NCBI GenBank assembly: GCA_964537685.1
Contig: CAZICM010000021.1
Span: 81,370-145,369 of the forward strand
Direction of reading: 5' to 3'
Length of the DNA stretch: 64,000 nucleotides
Source: CAZICM01 sp964537685
Lineage (GTDB): Bacteria; Myxococcota_A; Polyangia; Polyangiales; Polyangiaceae
Shown here: piece after piece, positions 49,789 to 60,028 of the stretch
Layout: each line of letters opens with the position of its first letter
Numbering within the stretch: the first letter of the stretch is position 1
Position numbers and translations under genes: made by a program
The notes under the pieces: generated by a model
The model's database searches: none
What the model was told of the DNA's origin: nothing
The model's input: the letters and a program-made list of their open reading frames with translations, nothing else

Positions 49789-50382
49789 TTATTTTGAACC
49801 AAGCACTATCGTCGCCGCGCAATGCCCATCCACCGGCGTTTTGGCAGGCGCAAGCGCCTTCTCCACACAGGCTTTTAGCTTTGGCTCGCCCTGGGCCGTC
49901 AGAAATTCCCGCTTGCCTCCGCTTGTCTTCCAGGCTACCCGCACCTTCGTCCCCGCAGGACCACACGCATCCAATTTGGACTTCTGAGGCGCCATCCATG
50001 CCGTAACCAGCACCGCGCCCAGCAAAGCCATCGCGCCCTCCATCCGGCAGGAAATCTGTTCCGCTTTCAATCCATCCGTGGTGGCATTTGCAATACTTAG
50101 ATTTGCACCGGGTATTTTATCTTCGGCCGATTCAGAACGGGTGTTGGGAACGGGTTCCGGTAGAGGAGGCGCCGGAGCTGAAGCGCTTGGAGGCGCCGGA
50201 GCTGAAGCGCTTGGAGGCGCTGATGGCTCAGCGGCGGGAGGCGCCGACACCGAAGCACTTGGAGGCGCTGATGGCTCAGCGGCGGGCGATGCCGAACTAA
50301 CCGTTGCGCTAGACTCCACCGTAGCCGCGGAAGCCCCGCAACCGAGCACCCCTACAACCCAAAAGCCCATCAACATTCGCAT
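49789..50382 (-). CDS. Lipoprotein with Ala/Pro/Ser repeat linker
   Basis: The ATG at 50382 (AGGAGA upstream) gives a 197-residue lipoprotein with signal ending VVGVLGC. A long linker of repeated Ala/Pro/Ser units (PSASAPAP.., about 30-90) follows, then a short C-terminal domain (about 95-197) with three cysteines (ISCRMEGA, DACGPAG, KACVEKALA, GHCAATIVLG). The C-terminal 'TAQGEPKLKACVEKAL... A..IVLG' resembles an AgmX/PglI-type C-terminal domain seen in other myxobacterial proteins. The function is unknown. Confidence 0.7.
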   Translation of the reverse strand: MRMLMGFWVVGVLGCGASAATVESSATVSSASPAAEPSAPPSASVSAPPAAEPSAPPSASAPAPPSASAPAPPLPEPVPNTRSESAEDKIPGANLSIANATTDGLKAEQISCRMEGAMALLGAVLVTAWMAPQKSKLDACGPAGTKVRVAWKTSGGKREFLTAQGEPKLKACVEKALAPAKTPVDGHCAATIVLGSK

Positions 50383-50570
50383 ACAAGATCTCCTGGACAA
50401 CCCAACTGGCTCCATACCACAAAAAGACAATCCTTGAAAAGCCTTTATCTCTTTTCACCTGCCTCCCAAAACCCGCTTGACATCCGGCCGCGCATTGGCA
50501 TCATACGAACCTCCCCGCTCGCCCAAGCGCGACAGCGGCCTCTTACAAAACAAAATCCGGCGCACGTTCA

Positions 50571-52166
50571 ATGACCAGCCAGCTTTCCCGCCATCAGCGA
50601 ATCTCAGCGCATCAACTCCTCGCCCGTATCTTGGAAGAACCCGACCTTCCAGTCATGGTGCAGCGCTTACCCCCATCCGCACTCGTCGGCCTTATCGATC
50701 GTATCGGCCTGGAAGACGCGGGAGAAATTGTAGCGCTGGCCACGACCGAACAGCTCGCCCATGTGTTCGACACAGATTTGTGGAAAAACGACCGCCCCGG
50801 CGAAGAAGAGCATTTCGATCCCGAACGCTTTATGGTGTGGCTGCATGTCCTGCTAGAAGCGGGCGAAACCTTTGCGGCCAAGCGTATTTCAGAAATGCCC
50901 GAAGACTTGGTGACGCTTGCGTTTCACCGCCAGCTCTTGGTGCTGGATATCGATGTACTCGGCCGGGAAGCTTATTCAGAAGACTTTGAGCCTCATGACG
51001 ATATGCTCTCGGGGCGCCTGCACGAAGAATTGGACGAATATCAGCTTGTAGCCCGCGAAGAAGAAGGCTGGGATTCTATGCTCACAATCATATTAGCCTT
51101 GGAACGAGAGCATCCCGAGTTTCTAAAACGGATACTCTACCGCTGTTCCGCAATGACCGACGAGTTTATCGAGGATAACGGCGGCCTCTATGAAGTGCTT
51201 AGCTCAGAAGAAATGCTCGCGACCGATGTTGCGGCCGATCGCGAAGATCGCCGCGCCGAAATGGGCTATGTATCTCCCCAGGCAGCCGCATCTTTCTTAA
51301 AATCGGCCAGAAGCGACGCCAAACCGTCTGAACGGGACGCGGCCACCAAAGCCTATTTTCGCAATCTATCCAGGGAAGAGCCCTCGCCCAAAACCACCGC
51401 ACCCGCGGCATCCACTCAAAACCCAGAAGCCAATACGCTGCTGCCCCTCCTCAAAGAAGCCGGAATCATTGAAGAATCCAAGAACCCCCTCCTGCTGAAC
51501 GCCGCGCCCGACACCGGCCAGCCCCAAGAAGCCCAAGAACCCAGCCAGCCCCTCGCCCTTCTCTTTATCCAAACCATGCATGCCATGGGGGAAAGCGACG
51601 CCGACTTATTTGCCCAGCGCCACGAAGAACTCGCGTATTTGGCCAATGTGCTGGTCGCCGGCATCTCCTTGCAACATCGCCGGCTACGTCCGGTGGAAGC
51701 CCTCCACGCCGCCATCTCCACATGCAATATCGGCCTGGAAACAGCGCTATCCCAACAGCCCCGCACCCAGCAAAAAGCCGAACTTCCCAAACGCGCCCTC
51801 GCCGTACTTCAAAAAATGCCCGCCGATATGATCTTTCGCATAGGATGGCGCAAACTTCATCAAAGCATTTCAGAACCCGCTATCCAAACCGCGCTGCGGC
51901 TGCTTCAAGGAAAGCCTATTTCCCGAATAAAACTGCTGGAGCGAGAGCTCGACGATAACGACTACGTAGCTCTGCGGGCATTAACAGATGAGTGTCCTAC
52001 CCTGGCGGGCACGCTGATTCATGGCCCAACCCCGCCCGAGGAAATCGAATCGCCCCCTTCAAAATCAGCCAGCAAAGGCGAGGAAACACCTCATTTTATT
52101 TCATCGCACGATCAATTCCCGGCCGTTGTGCAATTCCTTCAGGGGCTTAAGCTTTGGGATGTATAA
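50571..52166 (+). CDS. DUF6178-family protein
   Basis: The 531-residue cytosolic protein opens LLARILEEPDLPVMVQRLPPSALVGLIDRIGLEDAGEIVALATTEQLAHVFDTDLWK, which matches what I know of DUF6178 proteins in Myxococcota and Desulfobacterota. The middle (about 60-240) is helical and acidic (EEEHFDPERF, EYQLVAREEEGWDS). A Pro/Ala linker and a C-terminal helical part follow. No catalytic motif is apparent; its role is not known. It stands alone; the gap before it (50383-50570) is about 190 bp. Confidence 0.75.
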   Translation: MTSQLSRHQRISAHQLLARILEEPDLPVMVQRLPPSALVGLIDRIGLEDAGEIVALATTEQLAHVFDTDLWKNDRPGEEEHFDPERFMVWLHVLLEAGETFAAKRISEMPEDLVTLAFHRQLLVLDIDVLGREAYSEDFEPHDDMLSGRLHEELDEYQLVAREEEGWDSMLTIILALEREHPEFLKRILYRCSAMTDEFIEDNGGLYEVLSSEEMLATDVAADREDRRAEMGYVSPQAAASFLKSARSDAKPSERDAATKAYFRNLSREEPSPKTTAPAASTQNPEANTLLPLLKEAGIIEESKNPLLLNAAPDTGQPQEAQEPSQPLALLFIQTMHAMGESDADLFAQRHEELAYLANVLVAGISLQHRRLRPVEALHAAISTCNIGLETALSQQPRTQQKAELPKRALAVLQKMPADMIFRIGWRKLHQSISEPAIQTALRLLQGKPISRIKLLERELDDNDYVALRALTDECPTLAGTLIHGPTPPEEIESPPSKSASKGEETPHFISSHDQFPAVVQFLQGLKLWDV

Positions 52167-52207
52167 TAAATAATAAAATAATAATAAAAATATCGCATTA
52201 AAGCTTA

Positions 52208-52831
52208 TCATCTGCCTAAATTCAGCCTAGCCCTAAACTCATCCTTCGTATTCACCTTCGGAAAATCAAAATCCGGAACGGCCACCCCCAAAAACCCGCA
52301 CAAAGGCGCCCATCCATCCTTCACATCATAGGTCAATAAACGCCCCGGCGGAACCAGCCTCTTCACCTCTTCATTATGCTTCTTAAATACATCCATCGCA
52401 TATTCTTTATCCTGCCACCTCCCTTGCAACGTCCTTTCAATCACCATCTTCCGCGCCATCCGCTGCTGCGCCGAACGCACCCCCTCGCTCCCCTCCGACG
52501 TCACCGCCAAAAATATCGTCGACATACAGCTCTCATACCAGCTTTCAGGCGAACGCTCTGTTAAAATAATCTTTGAATCCGGATAGATATCCGCAAGCTC
52601 CTTCCAAAAATACGTCGACGGCCAATCCACAGCCGATACATAACCCGAAAGCACATCTTCCCAATCCACCTGCGGAGCATCCAGCGCCGCCTCCCACTTT
52701 TCGGCGTCACCAGGATGAGCCAACACCTCCGACATATGATAGCAGGGCCCAAACCCCAGCCTTTCCAGTGCAATCTTAAGAGAGGTTGTGCCCGTGCGGC
52801 CAAATCCCGCACCCAGAATTTTTAATGCCAT
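52208..52831 (-). CDS. Sulfotransferase-family P-loop protein
   Basis: The 207-residue protein starts MALKILGAGFGRTGTTSLKIALERLGFG: the GRTGTTSLK is the PAPS 5'-phosphosulfate loop of the sulfotransferase 'family 4' type. SKIILTERSPESWYES carries the second (3'-phosphate) motif. PPGRLLTYDVKDGWAPLCGFLGVAVP is the usual C-terminal segment before the last helix. It probably transfers sulfate from PAPS to an unknown acceptor. The gap to the previous gene (52167-52207) is AT-rich. A LysR regulator lies just upstream on the same strand. Confidence 0.85.
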   Translation of the reverse strand: MALKILGAGFGRTGTTSLKIALERLGFGPCYHMSEVLAHPGDAEKWEAALDAPQVDWEDVLSGYVSAVDWPSTYFWKELADIYPDSKIILTERSPESWYESCMSTIFLAVTSEGSEGVRSAQQRMARKMVIERTLQGRWQDKEYAMDVFKKHNEEVKRLVPPGRLLTYDVKDGWAPLCGFLGVAVPDFDFPKVNTKDEFRARLNLGR

Positions 52832-52932
52832 CGCTCGTTCTCCTCTTGACAGCGCATTCCATGCGTGCATCTGCCCACACCCGCACGCTCTGCCTGCTCG
52901 GTCTCAACACCAATCCACACCCAAATGCAAGC

Positions 52933-53817
52933 TTAAAGTTGATTAACAAATCCCCGTATGCGCGACACCACCATCCTTATCTTCGGAATCTCCGACAACG
53001 CCTCGGGTACCGTTAACCTAAGCCGATGATACGCCCCCACAATATCGGGCAACACAGGCACCAGCGCATCCGAAGGCACATCGGGCACCAACAGCAAAGC
53101 ATCGGGAACCAAACCTATGCCCAGCCCTGCCAAACAACACTGACGAATCCAATGAATATCCGTGGCAATCAGCGCGGGCCCCACCTCAAAACTCGTCCCC
53201 GCCAAAGTCCTCCACACCCTCGCATCAAAACCCGGCGCCTGCCATGAAAACAGCTCGTGTGTCAAGAGCTCTTCGATGGTTTTTGGCTCGCCTTTCCTCG
53301 CTAAATAAGCTGGACTCGCCACCAGCCATTCCCGAATCTTAAGAATCTCATAGGACTGCCAGGGGCCATCGGGAGGCCGGTCTGAAAAATGAATCACCAT
53401 ATCCACATCGACCAACAACTCCGCCAAAGGATCGTTGCTAAAGCGGCAATGGACCTTCAGCTTGGGATAGGCCGAACGCAGCGCGGCAAAAACAGCCGTT
53501 AGCATATGAGGAGGCAGCCCCACGGGAATCACCGCTTTCAAGGTACCCTCGGGTTCATGCCCCACCTCGCGAATGGAGGCCAGAAGCGCACTGGCTTCCT
53601 GCACCATCAGCCGCCCGCGCTTGGCCAGCACTTCGCCCGCGCTCGTCAACACCACCCCCTGCTGAGTGCTTTCCAACAGAGACACCCCTGCCCTTGCTTC
53701 GAGCGCACCGACCCGTCTTCTCAGGGTGCTCCGGGACATGCCCAGCGAATCGGCGGCCGATAAAAACGAGCCTTTTTCAACCACGGTCAGAAAGGAGCGC
53801 AATTCTTCTAGGTCCAT
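52933..53817 (-). CDS. LysR-family transcriptional regulator
   Basis: The 294-residue protein has the LysR winged helix (about 2-62; EELRSFLTVVEKGSFLSAADSLGMSRSTLRRRVGALEARAGVSLLE) and an effector domain (about 90-290; GTLKAVIPVGLPPHMLTAVFAALRSAYPKLKVHCRF, and GLGIGLVPDALLL). The sulfotransferase gene 102 bp downstream on the same strand may be a target or simply a neighbour. The 272 bp before it (to 54089) are AT-richer and hold no gene. Confidence 0.9.
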   Translation of the reverse strand: MDLEELRSFLTVVEKGSFLSAADSLGMSRSTLRRRVGALEARAGVSLLESTQQGVVLTSAGEVLAKRGRLMVQEASALLASIREVGHEPEGTLKAVIPVGLPPHMLTAVFAALRSAYPKLKVHCRFSNDPLAELLVDVDMVIHFSDRPPDGPWQSYEILKIREWLVASPAYLARKGEPKTIEELLTHELFSWQAPGFDARVWRTLAGTSFEVGPALIATDIHWIRQCCLAGLGIGLVPDALLLVPDVPSDALVPVLPDIVGAYHRLRLTVPEALSEIPKIRMVVSRIRGFVNQL

Positions 53818-54089
53818 GACGAGCCTCGTAATTTCCTTGAAGGATATCTTACAGGGTATTGTGAGGGAATCGGAGCCAGGGGGTCGGGAGTGGAATAGAT
53901 TCTATGTTGAATGAGCCCGACCAAAGATACGAACACCACAGCAGCTCTATCGCACATCCTCTTATGTGGGTTTTATGGGACGTGAAGGGCCGCAATGAAA
54001 AAAGTGGACCGTAAACGGGGATCAGTGTAAAAAAGATTTTCCTGATGCCTGTATGACGTGCTTGCTGAGCTCGAAGTCGCCATAGTGCT

Positions 54090-56138
54090 ATGGAGTACGG
54101 ATTGAATACCACCTCTGAACATGACCCATACCATCTAGTCGGGACGCTGCTCGATGACCGTTACGAGATCAGCGCGATTGTGACGTTTGGAGGATTCAGC
54201 GTTGTATATAAAGCGAGACAGATTGTCTTTCGTGAAACGGTCGCCATCAAGATCTGTCTTTGCCCCCCAAACATAGATAGCGAGCAAAAAGAACAATATT
54301 TTGAGGCGATTCGATTGGAAGCACAGTACCTGCATAATCTATCGAAGCAGGACCCAGTATTTGTCCGTGTGCTGGATACAGGCGTCTTGGCTTCTCGGGT
54401 GCCCTATGTTGTTCTCGAATGGCTGGATGGGCGTACGCTTGCTTCGGAGCTGGAAGCCCAGCGGAGAATGCCAGCCGTCCCCACATCCCTCACGACAATC
54501 GTGAGCCGATTGGAGCGTATCGCAACCGGGTTGCAACACGCCCATGAAATGAACATTGTTCACCGAGACATTAAGCCAAGCAATATTTTTGTCACGGCTT
54601 CAGGGTTGAGGCTCATCGATTTCAACACCTCAAAAACAATGATACCCATGGCTACATCCGCGCCCACAGCCATTGGATTCGCCGGGTTTACCGCTGAGTA
54701 CGCGGCGCCGGAGCAGTACAATTCAGCGCGTTATGGCCACACCGGCTCTTGGACGGATGTCTATTCCATGGCGCTTTTGCTTGTGGAAATGCTTACGAAC
54801 CAGCGAGCATTGCGAGGACATAACAGATCGGAGCTCATGCATGCGACGGAAAGCGCTGATGATCGACCCACACCTCGCAATCGCGGCGCGAATGTCTCGG
54901 ATGAGGTAGAGAAGGTATTTGCCAAAGCTCTGGCCCTTTCCACCAAGGATAGATACAAATCGATTGGTGACTTTTGGCAAGCGCTTAAGACAGCAATGGG
55001 CCAGGTGGCAAGCGATGAGCACCAGACCTCAATAAAGACTACCCCTGCCAACCCATCTGACCTTGAAGAGGTCCGGGCCAATTCCGCACTGGACAATGGA
55101 CAATTTCCTGCACAGACCGTACCTTGGACGACTCCAGAAGCGGATATTTCTTCTGACCAGGAGTTGAATACGGACAAGTCCAAAGCGGACCCACAAAATA
55201 AAAGTCCGAGCCTATATCTTCAAGATCTTAATTCGTCGGCTCGGAACGCCGGAGCGCAGAAGCGTTCCAGCTCTCGGGGCCCTTGGATAATTGGAATGGT
55301 GGGTATCCTCATAATCGCTGGCGGGACAGCGCTCGGACATTTCACGGGCATCATCAAGGTATCTACCGCGAGCCCCTATATCGAAGTCGAGCCTCTTGGA
55401 ACGATATCTGCGTCATCCGTTGCTCCATTAGCATCAAATGCGGGTGTATTGAGTGCTTCTTCCATGCCTCCAACACCCAAAAACCCTGGGGTTTCGATTG
55501 GGATCGCATCGGCTCCATCCCTTTCTCCAGTGGCATCAAGCGTGGGCTCGCCACATGCTTCTTCACCTTTAACCCCCATAGAACATGTCTGCCCGAACGA
55601 GCCCTATCCAATGATAGAAGTATCTCTATTCCGGCGTGCTGGCGTCATTGATGACATATCCATCCGAAAATTTTGCATTCATAAAGACGCGGTTCCGATT
55701 GATGTTCTCAAAAATGATAGCGTGAAAGCTATGATAAAATTGAGCGAAAATATAGGGGTTTTTACTGACTATGGTAATTATGAAGCTATTACGTCCTGCA
55801 ATTTTTTTCAGAAATCGACCGACAAACCAAATAGACCACTCAATTGCTTAACCTACGGTGAAGCATCTTCTATTTGTCGCTCTCTCGATCCTGCATATGA
55901 GCTGCCCACCCAAGCTCACTATAATGCCGCCTTCCAAGTCAAAGCCATTTCGGCGACAAAGCAATCAGAATGGACATCTCAAAAAGTAAACGACACTAAT
56001 GCATATCGATATTATTTGCATGACGACCCCATACAGCGGGAGCATTCACATAATCAATTTCCAATTACATACCGCGCATCATATCTAAATTTCCGGTGCG
56101 TGACTCATCCCCAGCCCAAATCATCATCGCCTCCCTAA
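54090..56138 (+). CDS. Ser/Thr protein kinase with TM and FGE-sulfatase-like tail
   Basis: The 682-residue protein has an intact kinase domain (about 15-290; YEISAIVTFGGFSVVYKA, catalytic Lys in TVAIKIC, HRDIKPSNIF, DFN in place of the usual DFG, APEQYN). A polar linker leads to a membrane helix (about 395-415; WIIGMVGILIIAGGTALGHFTG), a Ser/Pro/Ala stalk and a C-terminal domain (about 510-682). This domain resembles a degenerate FGE/SUMF1 fold (FCIHKDAVPIDVL, LNCLTYGEASSICRSLD, YELPTQAHYNAAF, FRCV). The DFN is unusual, because DFG binds the Mg. The region is AT-richer than its neighbours and codon use differs, which hints at transfer. The sensor tail may bind a periplasmic ligand. Confidence 0.82.
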   Translation: MEYGLNTTSEHDPYHLVGTLLDDRYEISAIVTFGGFSVVYKARQIVFRETVAIKICLCPPNIDSEQKEQYFEAIRLEAQYLHNLSKQDPVFVRVLDTGVLASRVPYVVLEWLDGRTLASELEAQRRMPAVPTSLTTIVSRLERIATGLQHAHEMNIVHRDIKPSNIFVTASGLRLIDFNTSKTMIPMATSAPTAIGFAGFTAEYAAPEQYNSARYGHTGSWTDVYSMALLLVEMLTNQRALRGHNRSELMHATESADDRPTPRNRGANVSDEVEKVFAKALALSTKDRYKSIGDFWQALKTAMGQVASDEHQTSIKTTPANPSDLEEVRANSALDNGQFPAQTVPWTTPEADISSDQELNTDKSKADPQNKSPSLYLQDLNSSARNAGAQKRSSSRGPWIIGMVGILIIAGGTALGHFTGIIKVSTASPYIEVEPLGTISASSVAPLASNAGVLSASSMPPTPKNPGVSIGIASAPSLSPVASSVGSPHASSPLTPIEHVCPNEPYPMIEVSLFRRAGVIDDISIRKFCIHKDAVPIDVLKNDSVKAMIKLSENIGVFTDYGNYEAITSCNFFQKSTDKPNRPLNCLTYGEASSICRSLDPAYELPTQAHYNAAFQVKAISATKQSEWTSQKVNDTNAYRYYLHDDPIQREHSHNQFPITYRASYLNFRCVTHPQPKSSSPP

Positions 56139-56323
56139 TAATCCATCTTCATGAAAAACAAGGATGGCAGGAAACACGTTTTCCTTGAGTACGTCCGGTT
56201 TCCGATGCCCAAATTCTTTGCACCCCCTGACCATCTTTGGCCATCCTTCCCCCCAAATCCTCTCCATAATGCATACCTCAGGTTCCCGCATCCCGCTGGA
56301 ACCACGCTCTTCGAGGTGAATCC

Positions 56324-58297
56324 ATGCTTTTTTCTCCATCGGCCACGTCCCCGCGCTCTCCCTATTCAGGGCATCTCGCTAAATGCCTGGCACTGCTTGC
56401 CTTGCTCGCCGCCTCCGCTCAAGGCTGCGGCGATAATAACCCTCCCAATACACCCGTACCCCCCGCTCAACCCGTCCTCTTTGAAAATCCCCCCGAACTC
56501 GCCCCCAATGACAAAGGCTTCTATGAACTCCACTTTAAACCCGCCGAAGTCCAAATCGACGGCAAACGCTTCTGCCTCCGCACCTATAACGGCGCCATCC
56601 CAGGCCCCACCATCCGCGTCCCCGCCGGCAATGACCGAAAAGTCCATGTCCAACTCTTCAACGACTTCACCCAAAGCGATTACCGGATGATCGGCGGCCT
56701 AGAATTCGTCGCCCGTACCACCTGCCACGATTTTAACCTTACCAATCTCCATGCCCACGGCGCTCATGTCCAGCCCAATTACGCCACCGCCGATGCCAGC
56801 GACCCCTGCACAGGCAATGGCTGCGGCCCCCTCTCTACCTATCATGGCGACAACGTGCTGCATGAAGTCCCCCCAGGCGACAGCGCCCAATACCGCTGGG
56901 ATTTAGATGAAGACGGCCCCCACCATGAAGGCACCGACTGGTATCATCCCCATATCCATGGAAGCACCGCCATCCAGGTCGTCAACGGAGCGGCCGGAGC
57001 GCTGATTATCGAAGGCCCCCTCGATCAAATTCCCAGCGTCAAAAACGCAAAAGAGCGCGTCATCGTGATGAATCAGCCTCCTTTGGATTCCGATTACTCC
57101 GTACCCCTAAAGGATGGGGAAAGCTGTAGCGAACAAACCCTATCCGTCAACGACTTCTCAACCATGAATGAACTCCGCCCCACACTCATCAACGGCAAAC
57201 TCAAGCCCCGAATGAAAACATCACCCAATCAAGTCGAGCGCTGGAGAATGATTTACGCCGGCACACCCGACGAAATGGGCATCAAAGTCCATAAAGCCAA
57301 AGACGATCAGTGCAATGCCTTCGACCTCGAACCCTTGGAAATCACTCAAATCGCAAGGGATGGCATTACCTTGCCCCAGTTTTATACAACCGACACCATG
57401 TGGGTATCGCCTGGCTATCGAATCGACGCGCTCATGAAAATGCCCGCCGAAAAGCAAGTCTTATGCATGGTTGCAAGAAGGCCCAACGACATCTTGGGCT
57501 CGGTCATGATGATCATCGACGTCGATCCGGCCAACGGCGAGGCCAGCTCGACCGAAATGCCGGCGGAAGCCGATATCACTGCCGTGGCGCCACCTATCAC
57601 CTGGATGGGCAAAGTCGATGGCCAAATGGTTCAAGCGAGCTGTGAATCCATCCAAAAGATTCATCAAAAAGTCGTGATGCTGGTGCCCACGCCAGGAGAG
57701 CCTCCCACCATGCTCCCCGGCTCGGGAACCCTGATGTCCTGCGATCCCAAAGATTATGTCTATGAAATCGACCCGAACGCGCCGGTATGCAAATGCCCCG
57801 CGCCCAATATCAGTTGCCGTCATTTCGAAGACCGGCGCGCCTGGGGATACCGGAGCGACAGGGTAATGGAAGCAGGCGCCACCGAGAAATGGGAGATCCG
57901 GGCCTTCGATGGACACCCCTTTCATATTCATATCAACCCATTTGTGGTATGCCCCAACGATAGCAACAAAGAGCCGAATTTTGCTCATTGGCGAGACACC
58001 TTCTGGGTTCAAATCGAAGACAAACCCCGGCAAGTGCTGATGGAGTTCCGAAAATTCACGGGCCAGCATGTGATGCACTGCCACAAGCTCAACCATGAAG
58101 ACGATGGGATGATGGAGCTGCTCGAGATATGCCCTGAAGGCGACATGGCATGTTTATGCCAGGGAACCGACGCCAACGGCAATTGCATCAGCCAAGCGGG
58201 CTGCAAAGCCGAAGACAAACAATGTCAATTTGCCAAAGAAGCGGCGGATGCCTTCCCGGCCCCGCCCGCGCCCAATCCCGCGCTGTGCGGAAATTAA
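56324..58297 (+). CDS. Multicopper oxidase lipoprotein
   Basis: The 657-residue protein has a lipoprotein-type signal (LLALLAASAQGC). The four copper-binding segments are all present: LTNLHAHGAH (about 142), DWYHPHIHG (about 208), GHPFHIHINPF (about 531) and MHCHKLNHEDDGMM (about 587-600). The last supplies the type-1 Cys and axial Met. It oxidises phenols, metals or similar with reduction of oxygen to water. Three cupredoxin domains are expected at this length. A short Cys-rich tail (CLCQGTDANGNC, SQAGCKAEDKQCQF) follows that is not part of the core. No heavy-metal partner gene is near. The small gap upstream (56139-56323) contains nothing clear. Confidence 0.9.
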   Translation: MLFSPSATSPRSPYSGHLAKCLALLALLAASAQGCGDNNPPNTPVPPAQPVLFENPPELAPNDKGFYELHFKPAEVQIDGKRFCLRTYNGAIPGPTIRVPAGNDRKVHVQLFNDFTQSDYRMIGGLEFVARTTCHDFNLTNLHAHGAHVQPNYATADASDPCTGNGCGPLSTYHGDNVLHEVPPGDSAQYRWDLDEDGPHHEGTDWYHPHIHGSTAIQVVNGAAGALIIEGPLDQIPSVKNAKERVIVMNQPPLDSDYSVPLKDGESCSEQTLSVNDFSTMNELRPTLINGKLKPRMKTSPNQVERWRMIYAGTPDEMGIKVHKAKDDQCNAFDLEPLEITQIARDGITLPQFYTTDTMWVSPGYRIDALMKMPAEKQVLCMVARRPNDILGSVMMIIDVDPANGEASSTEMPAEADITAVAPPITWMGKVDGQMVQASCESIQKIHQKVVMLVPTPGEPPTMLPGSGTLMSCDPKDYVYEIDPNAPVCKCPAPNISCRHFEDRRAWGYRSDRVMEAGATEKWEIRAFDGHPFHIHINPFVVCPNDSNKEPNFAHWRDTFWVQIEDKPRQVLMEFRKFTGQHVMHCHKLNHEDDGMMELLEICPEGDMACLCQGTDANGNCISQAGCKAEDKQCQFAKEAADAFPAPPAPNPALCGN

Positions 58298-58344
58298 GTT
58301 GACCCGCGGCGGCCTTTTTGACAGAGTGCGCGGCGCTAACGTTC

Positions 58345-59988
58345 ATGCTCACCTTGGCCGCCCTTCGAGAACAGATCCGCAAACATAAATATCCCTGCCT
58401 TATTATTGCGCTTGCGTTTATTGTTTTCCTGGGCGCCGGCCTCTATGGCATCGATGCTCCATTTGTCTTTGGACATTTAGGCTATCACGGCGGCGAATAC
58501 GCGACCCGGGCCAAGCATACCTTGCACAATGGCACCTTTTTGCCCGTGAACATGCCTGGGCATAGCTATCCAGGCGACGCATCGCTGTATTTGCATCATC
58601 CTGTGCTCACACATCATTTGGTCACGCTTGGTTTTTTAATCTTTGGCGAGCATGAATTTACCGTGCGCCTAGCCGCGCTGTTCGCGGCATTTGTCATGTC
58701 GGGCGCGTTTTGCGCATTGCTCTGGAAGTTTGAAGGCCCCTGGCCCGCGGCTCTAGGCTCTTTGCTCTTTGTGCTTGTACCCATTCATTTATGGTACAAC
58801 CAGCATATCGATCCGGGCTTCCCCGGCATGGCCTGCCTGCTCATTTTCTTTTATTATTATCTTCAGTTTATAGAAACAGAAAGGCCAAAACACGCCCTGT
58901 ATGCCCTTGTGGCCCTGGCCATTTCCTGCGGCTTTGATTGGTTTCCCTACCTTGTAGCCGTCCCTGCCGGCTTGCATCTTCTTTATCATGCCTACCGGAA
59001 GAGGGGCAAGCGCATTGGCTTTATTCCTCTCTATGGCCTGGCCTTGCTCTTGCCCTTGGCCCTTCATTTTTTGATGGTCTTGAAGACCGGGCATTGGGCC
59101 GAAATGAAAGCCCAGTATGGCGCCCGGACGATTCCGATGGATGCGGCCATATATTACAAGCGTATCTATATTTATGCCCAGTCTTATTTTGGAATGCCGC
59201 TGATAGGAACGACATCGGCCTGGCTTGTATGGTTTATCATCAAGCTCCTGCGCAGAAAAACCAAGCCCATGGATCTGATAGGATTTGGTTTTATCGCTGG
59301 TCTGGCGTTTTATGTGTATTGGTTCAAAGACGGCGTAATGACACATGGCTACCGCATGATGTACGGCGCCATTCCGGCCGCATGGGCGGCGATCGACATC
59401 AGCCTACAAATCGCGGACGCGCTCAAGCGATGGATAGCGAAATCGCGCCCCGAACGTATCTACGCACCGGCCTGCCTACTCATCACCGGACTTACCCTTC
59501 CCTATTCATGGACTGGACTCATCGAAAGCCGTGCGCACCAAGGCATTCCCGACTGGAAAACATTTAATCCCTATATCGAACGGAGCACCTTTGCGAAAGC
59601 GCTTCAAGCGGCATCGAAACCCGAAGACAAGCTTTACATCCACCGGCTCTTTCCGATAGACCGCATGGAGCTTGCATTTTACATGGATCGGGATCAAGTG
59701 CGGGGATTTGTACTGACGCAGGCTTACACATTAAAGCCGGAGGAGCGGGCGAAGGCGTTCTTGGTATTTCCGCGCTATGGATTGCACCCGAAGGAAGAGG
59801 CGGCGCTTGTGGAGCTGAGAAAGCAATATGCCTATGTTCAGATGGACACGTTTGGGTGGCTGGACATGAGACAAGAGCGGGTGGAGACACAAATCCGCAC
59901 ACTTCAGAAGGCAGCGCCTGGACAGAGGAGCGCGTGGGACAGGTATATCAACGGGCCATATCCCTGGCCTGGGCTGATTGGACAGTAG
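58345..59988 (+). CDS. GT39/ArnT-type membrane glycosyltransferase
   Basis: The 547-residue protein has about nine to eleven membrane segments. An N-terminal loop contains GGEYATRAKHTLHNG and LYLHHPVLTHHLVTLGFLIFGEHEFTVRLAALFAAF. The E-F-T-V-R-L motif after the first loop and the H-H-P-V-L-T-H-H are typical of the dolichyl-phosphate-mannose/PMT-ArnT (GT39, GT83) clan. These enzymes use polyprenyl-phosphate sugars. I did not see a clear acidic D-E catalytic pair, so the substrate is open. I start at the Met at 58345; a TTG at 58318 would add nine residues. The upstream oxidase ends 47 bp before. Confidence 0.78.
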   Translation: MLTLAALREQIRKHKYPCLIIALAFIVFLGAGLYGIDAPFVFGHLGYHGGEYATRAKHTLHNGTFLPVNMPGHSYPGDASLYLHHPVLTHHLVTLGFLIFGEHEFTVRLAALFAAFVMSGAFCALLWKFEGPWPAALGSLLFVLVPIHLWYNQHIDPGFPGMACLLIFFYYYLQFIETERPKHALYALVALAISCGFDWFPYLVAVPAGLHLLYHAYRKRGKRIGFIPLYGLALLLPLALHFLMVLKTGHWAEMKAQYGARTIPMDAAIYYKRIYIYAQSYFGMPLIGTTSAWLVWFIIKLLRRKTKPMDLIGFGFIAGLAFYVYWFKDGVMTHGYRMMYGAIPAAWAAIDISLQIADALKRWIAKSRPERIYAPACLLITGLTLPYSWTGLIESRAHQGIPDWKTFNPYIERSTFAKALQAASKPEDKLYIHRLFPIDRMELAFYMDRDQVRGFVLTQAYTLKPEERAKAFLVFPRYGLHPKEEAALVELRKQYAYVQMDTFGWLDMRQERVETQIRTLQKAAPGQRSAWDRYINGPYPWPGLIGQ

Positions 59989-60028
59989 GCGAAATCGGCG
60001 TTTTTTGGGTTTTCGGCGCTGCACAAAG

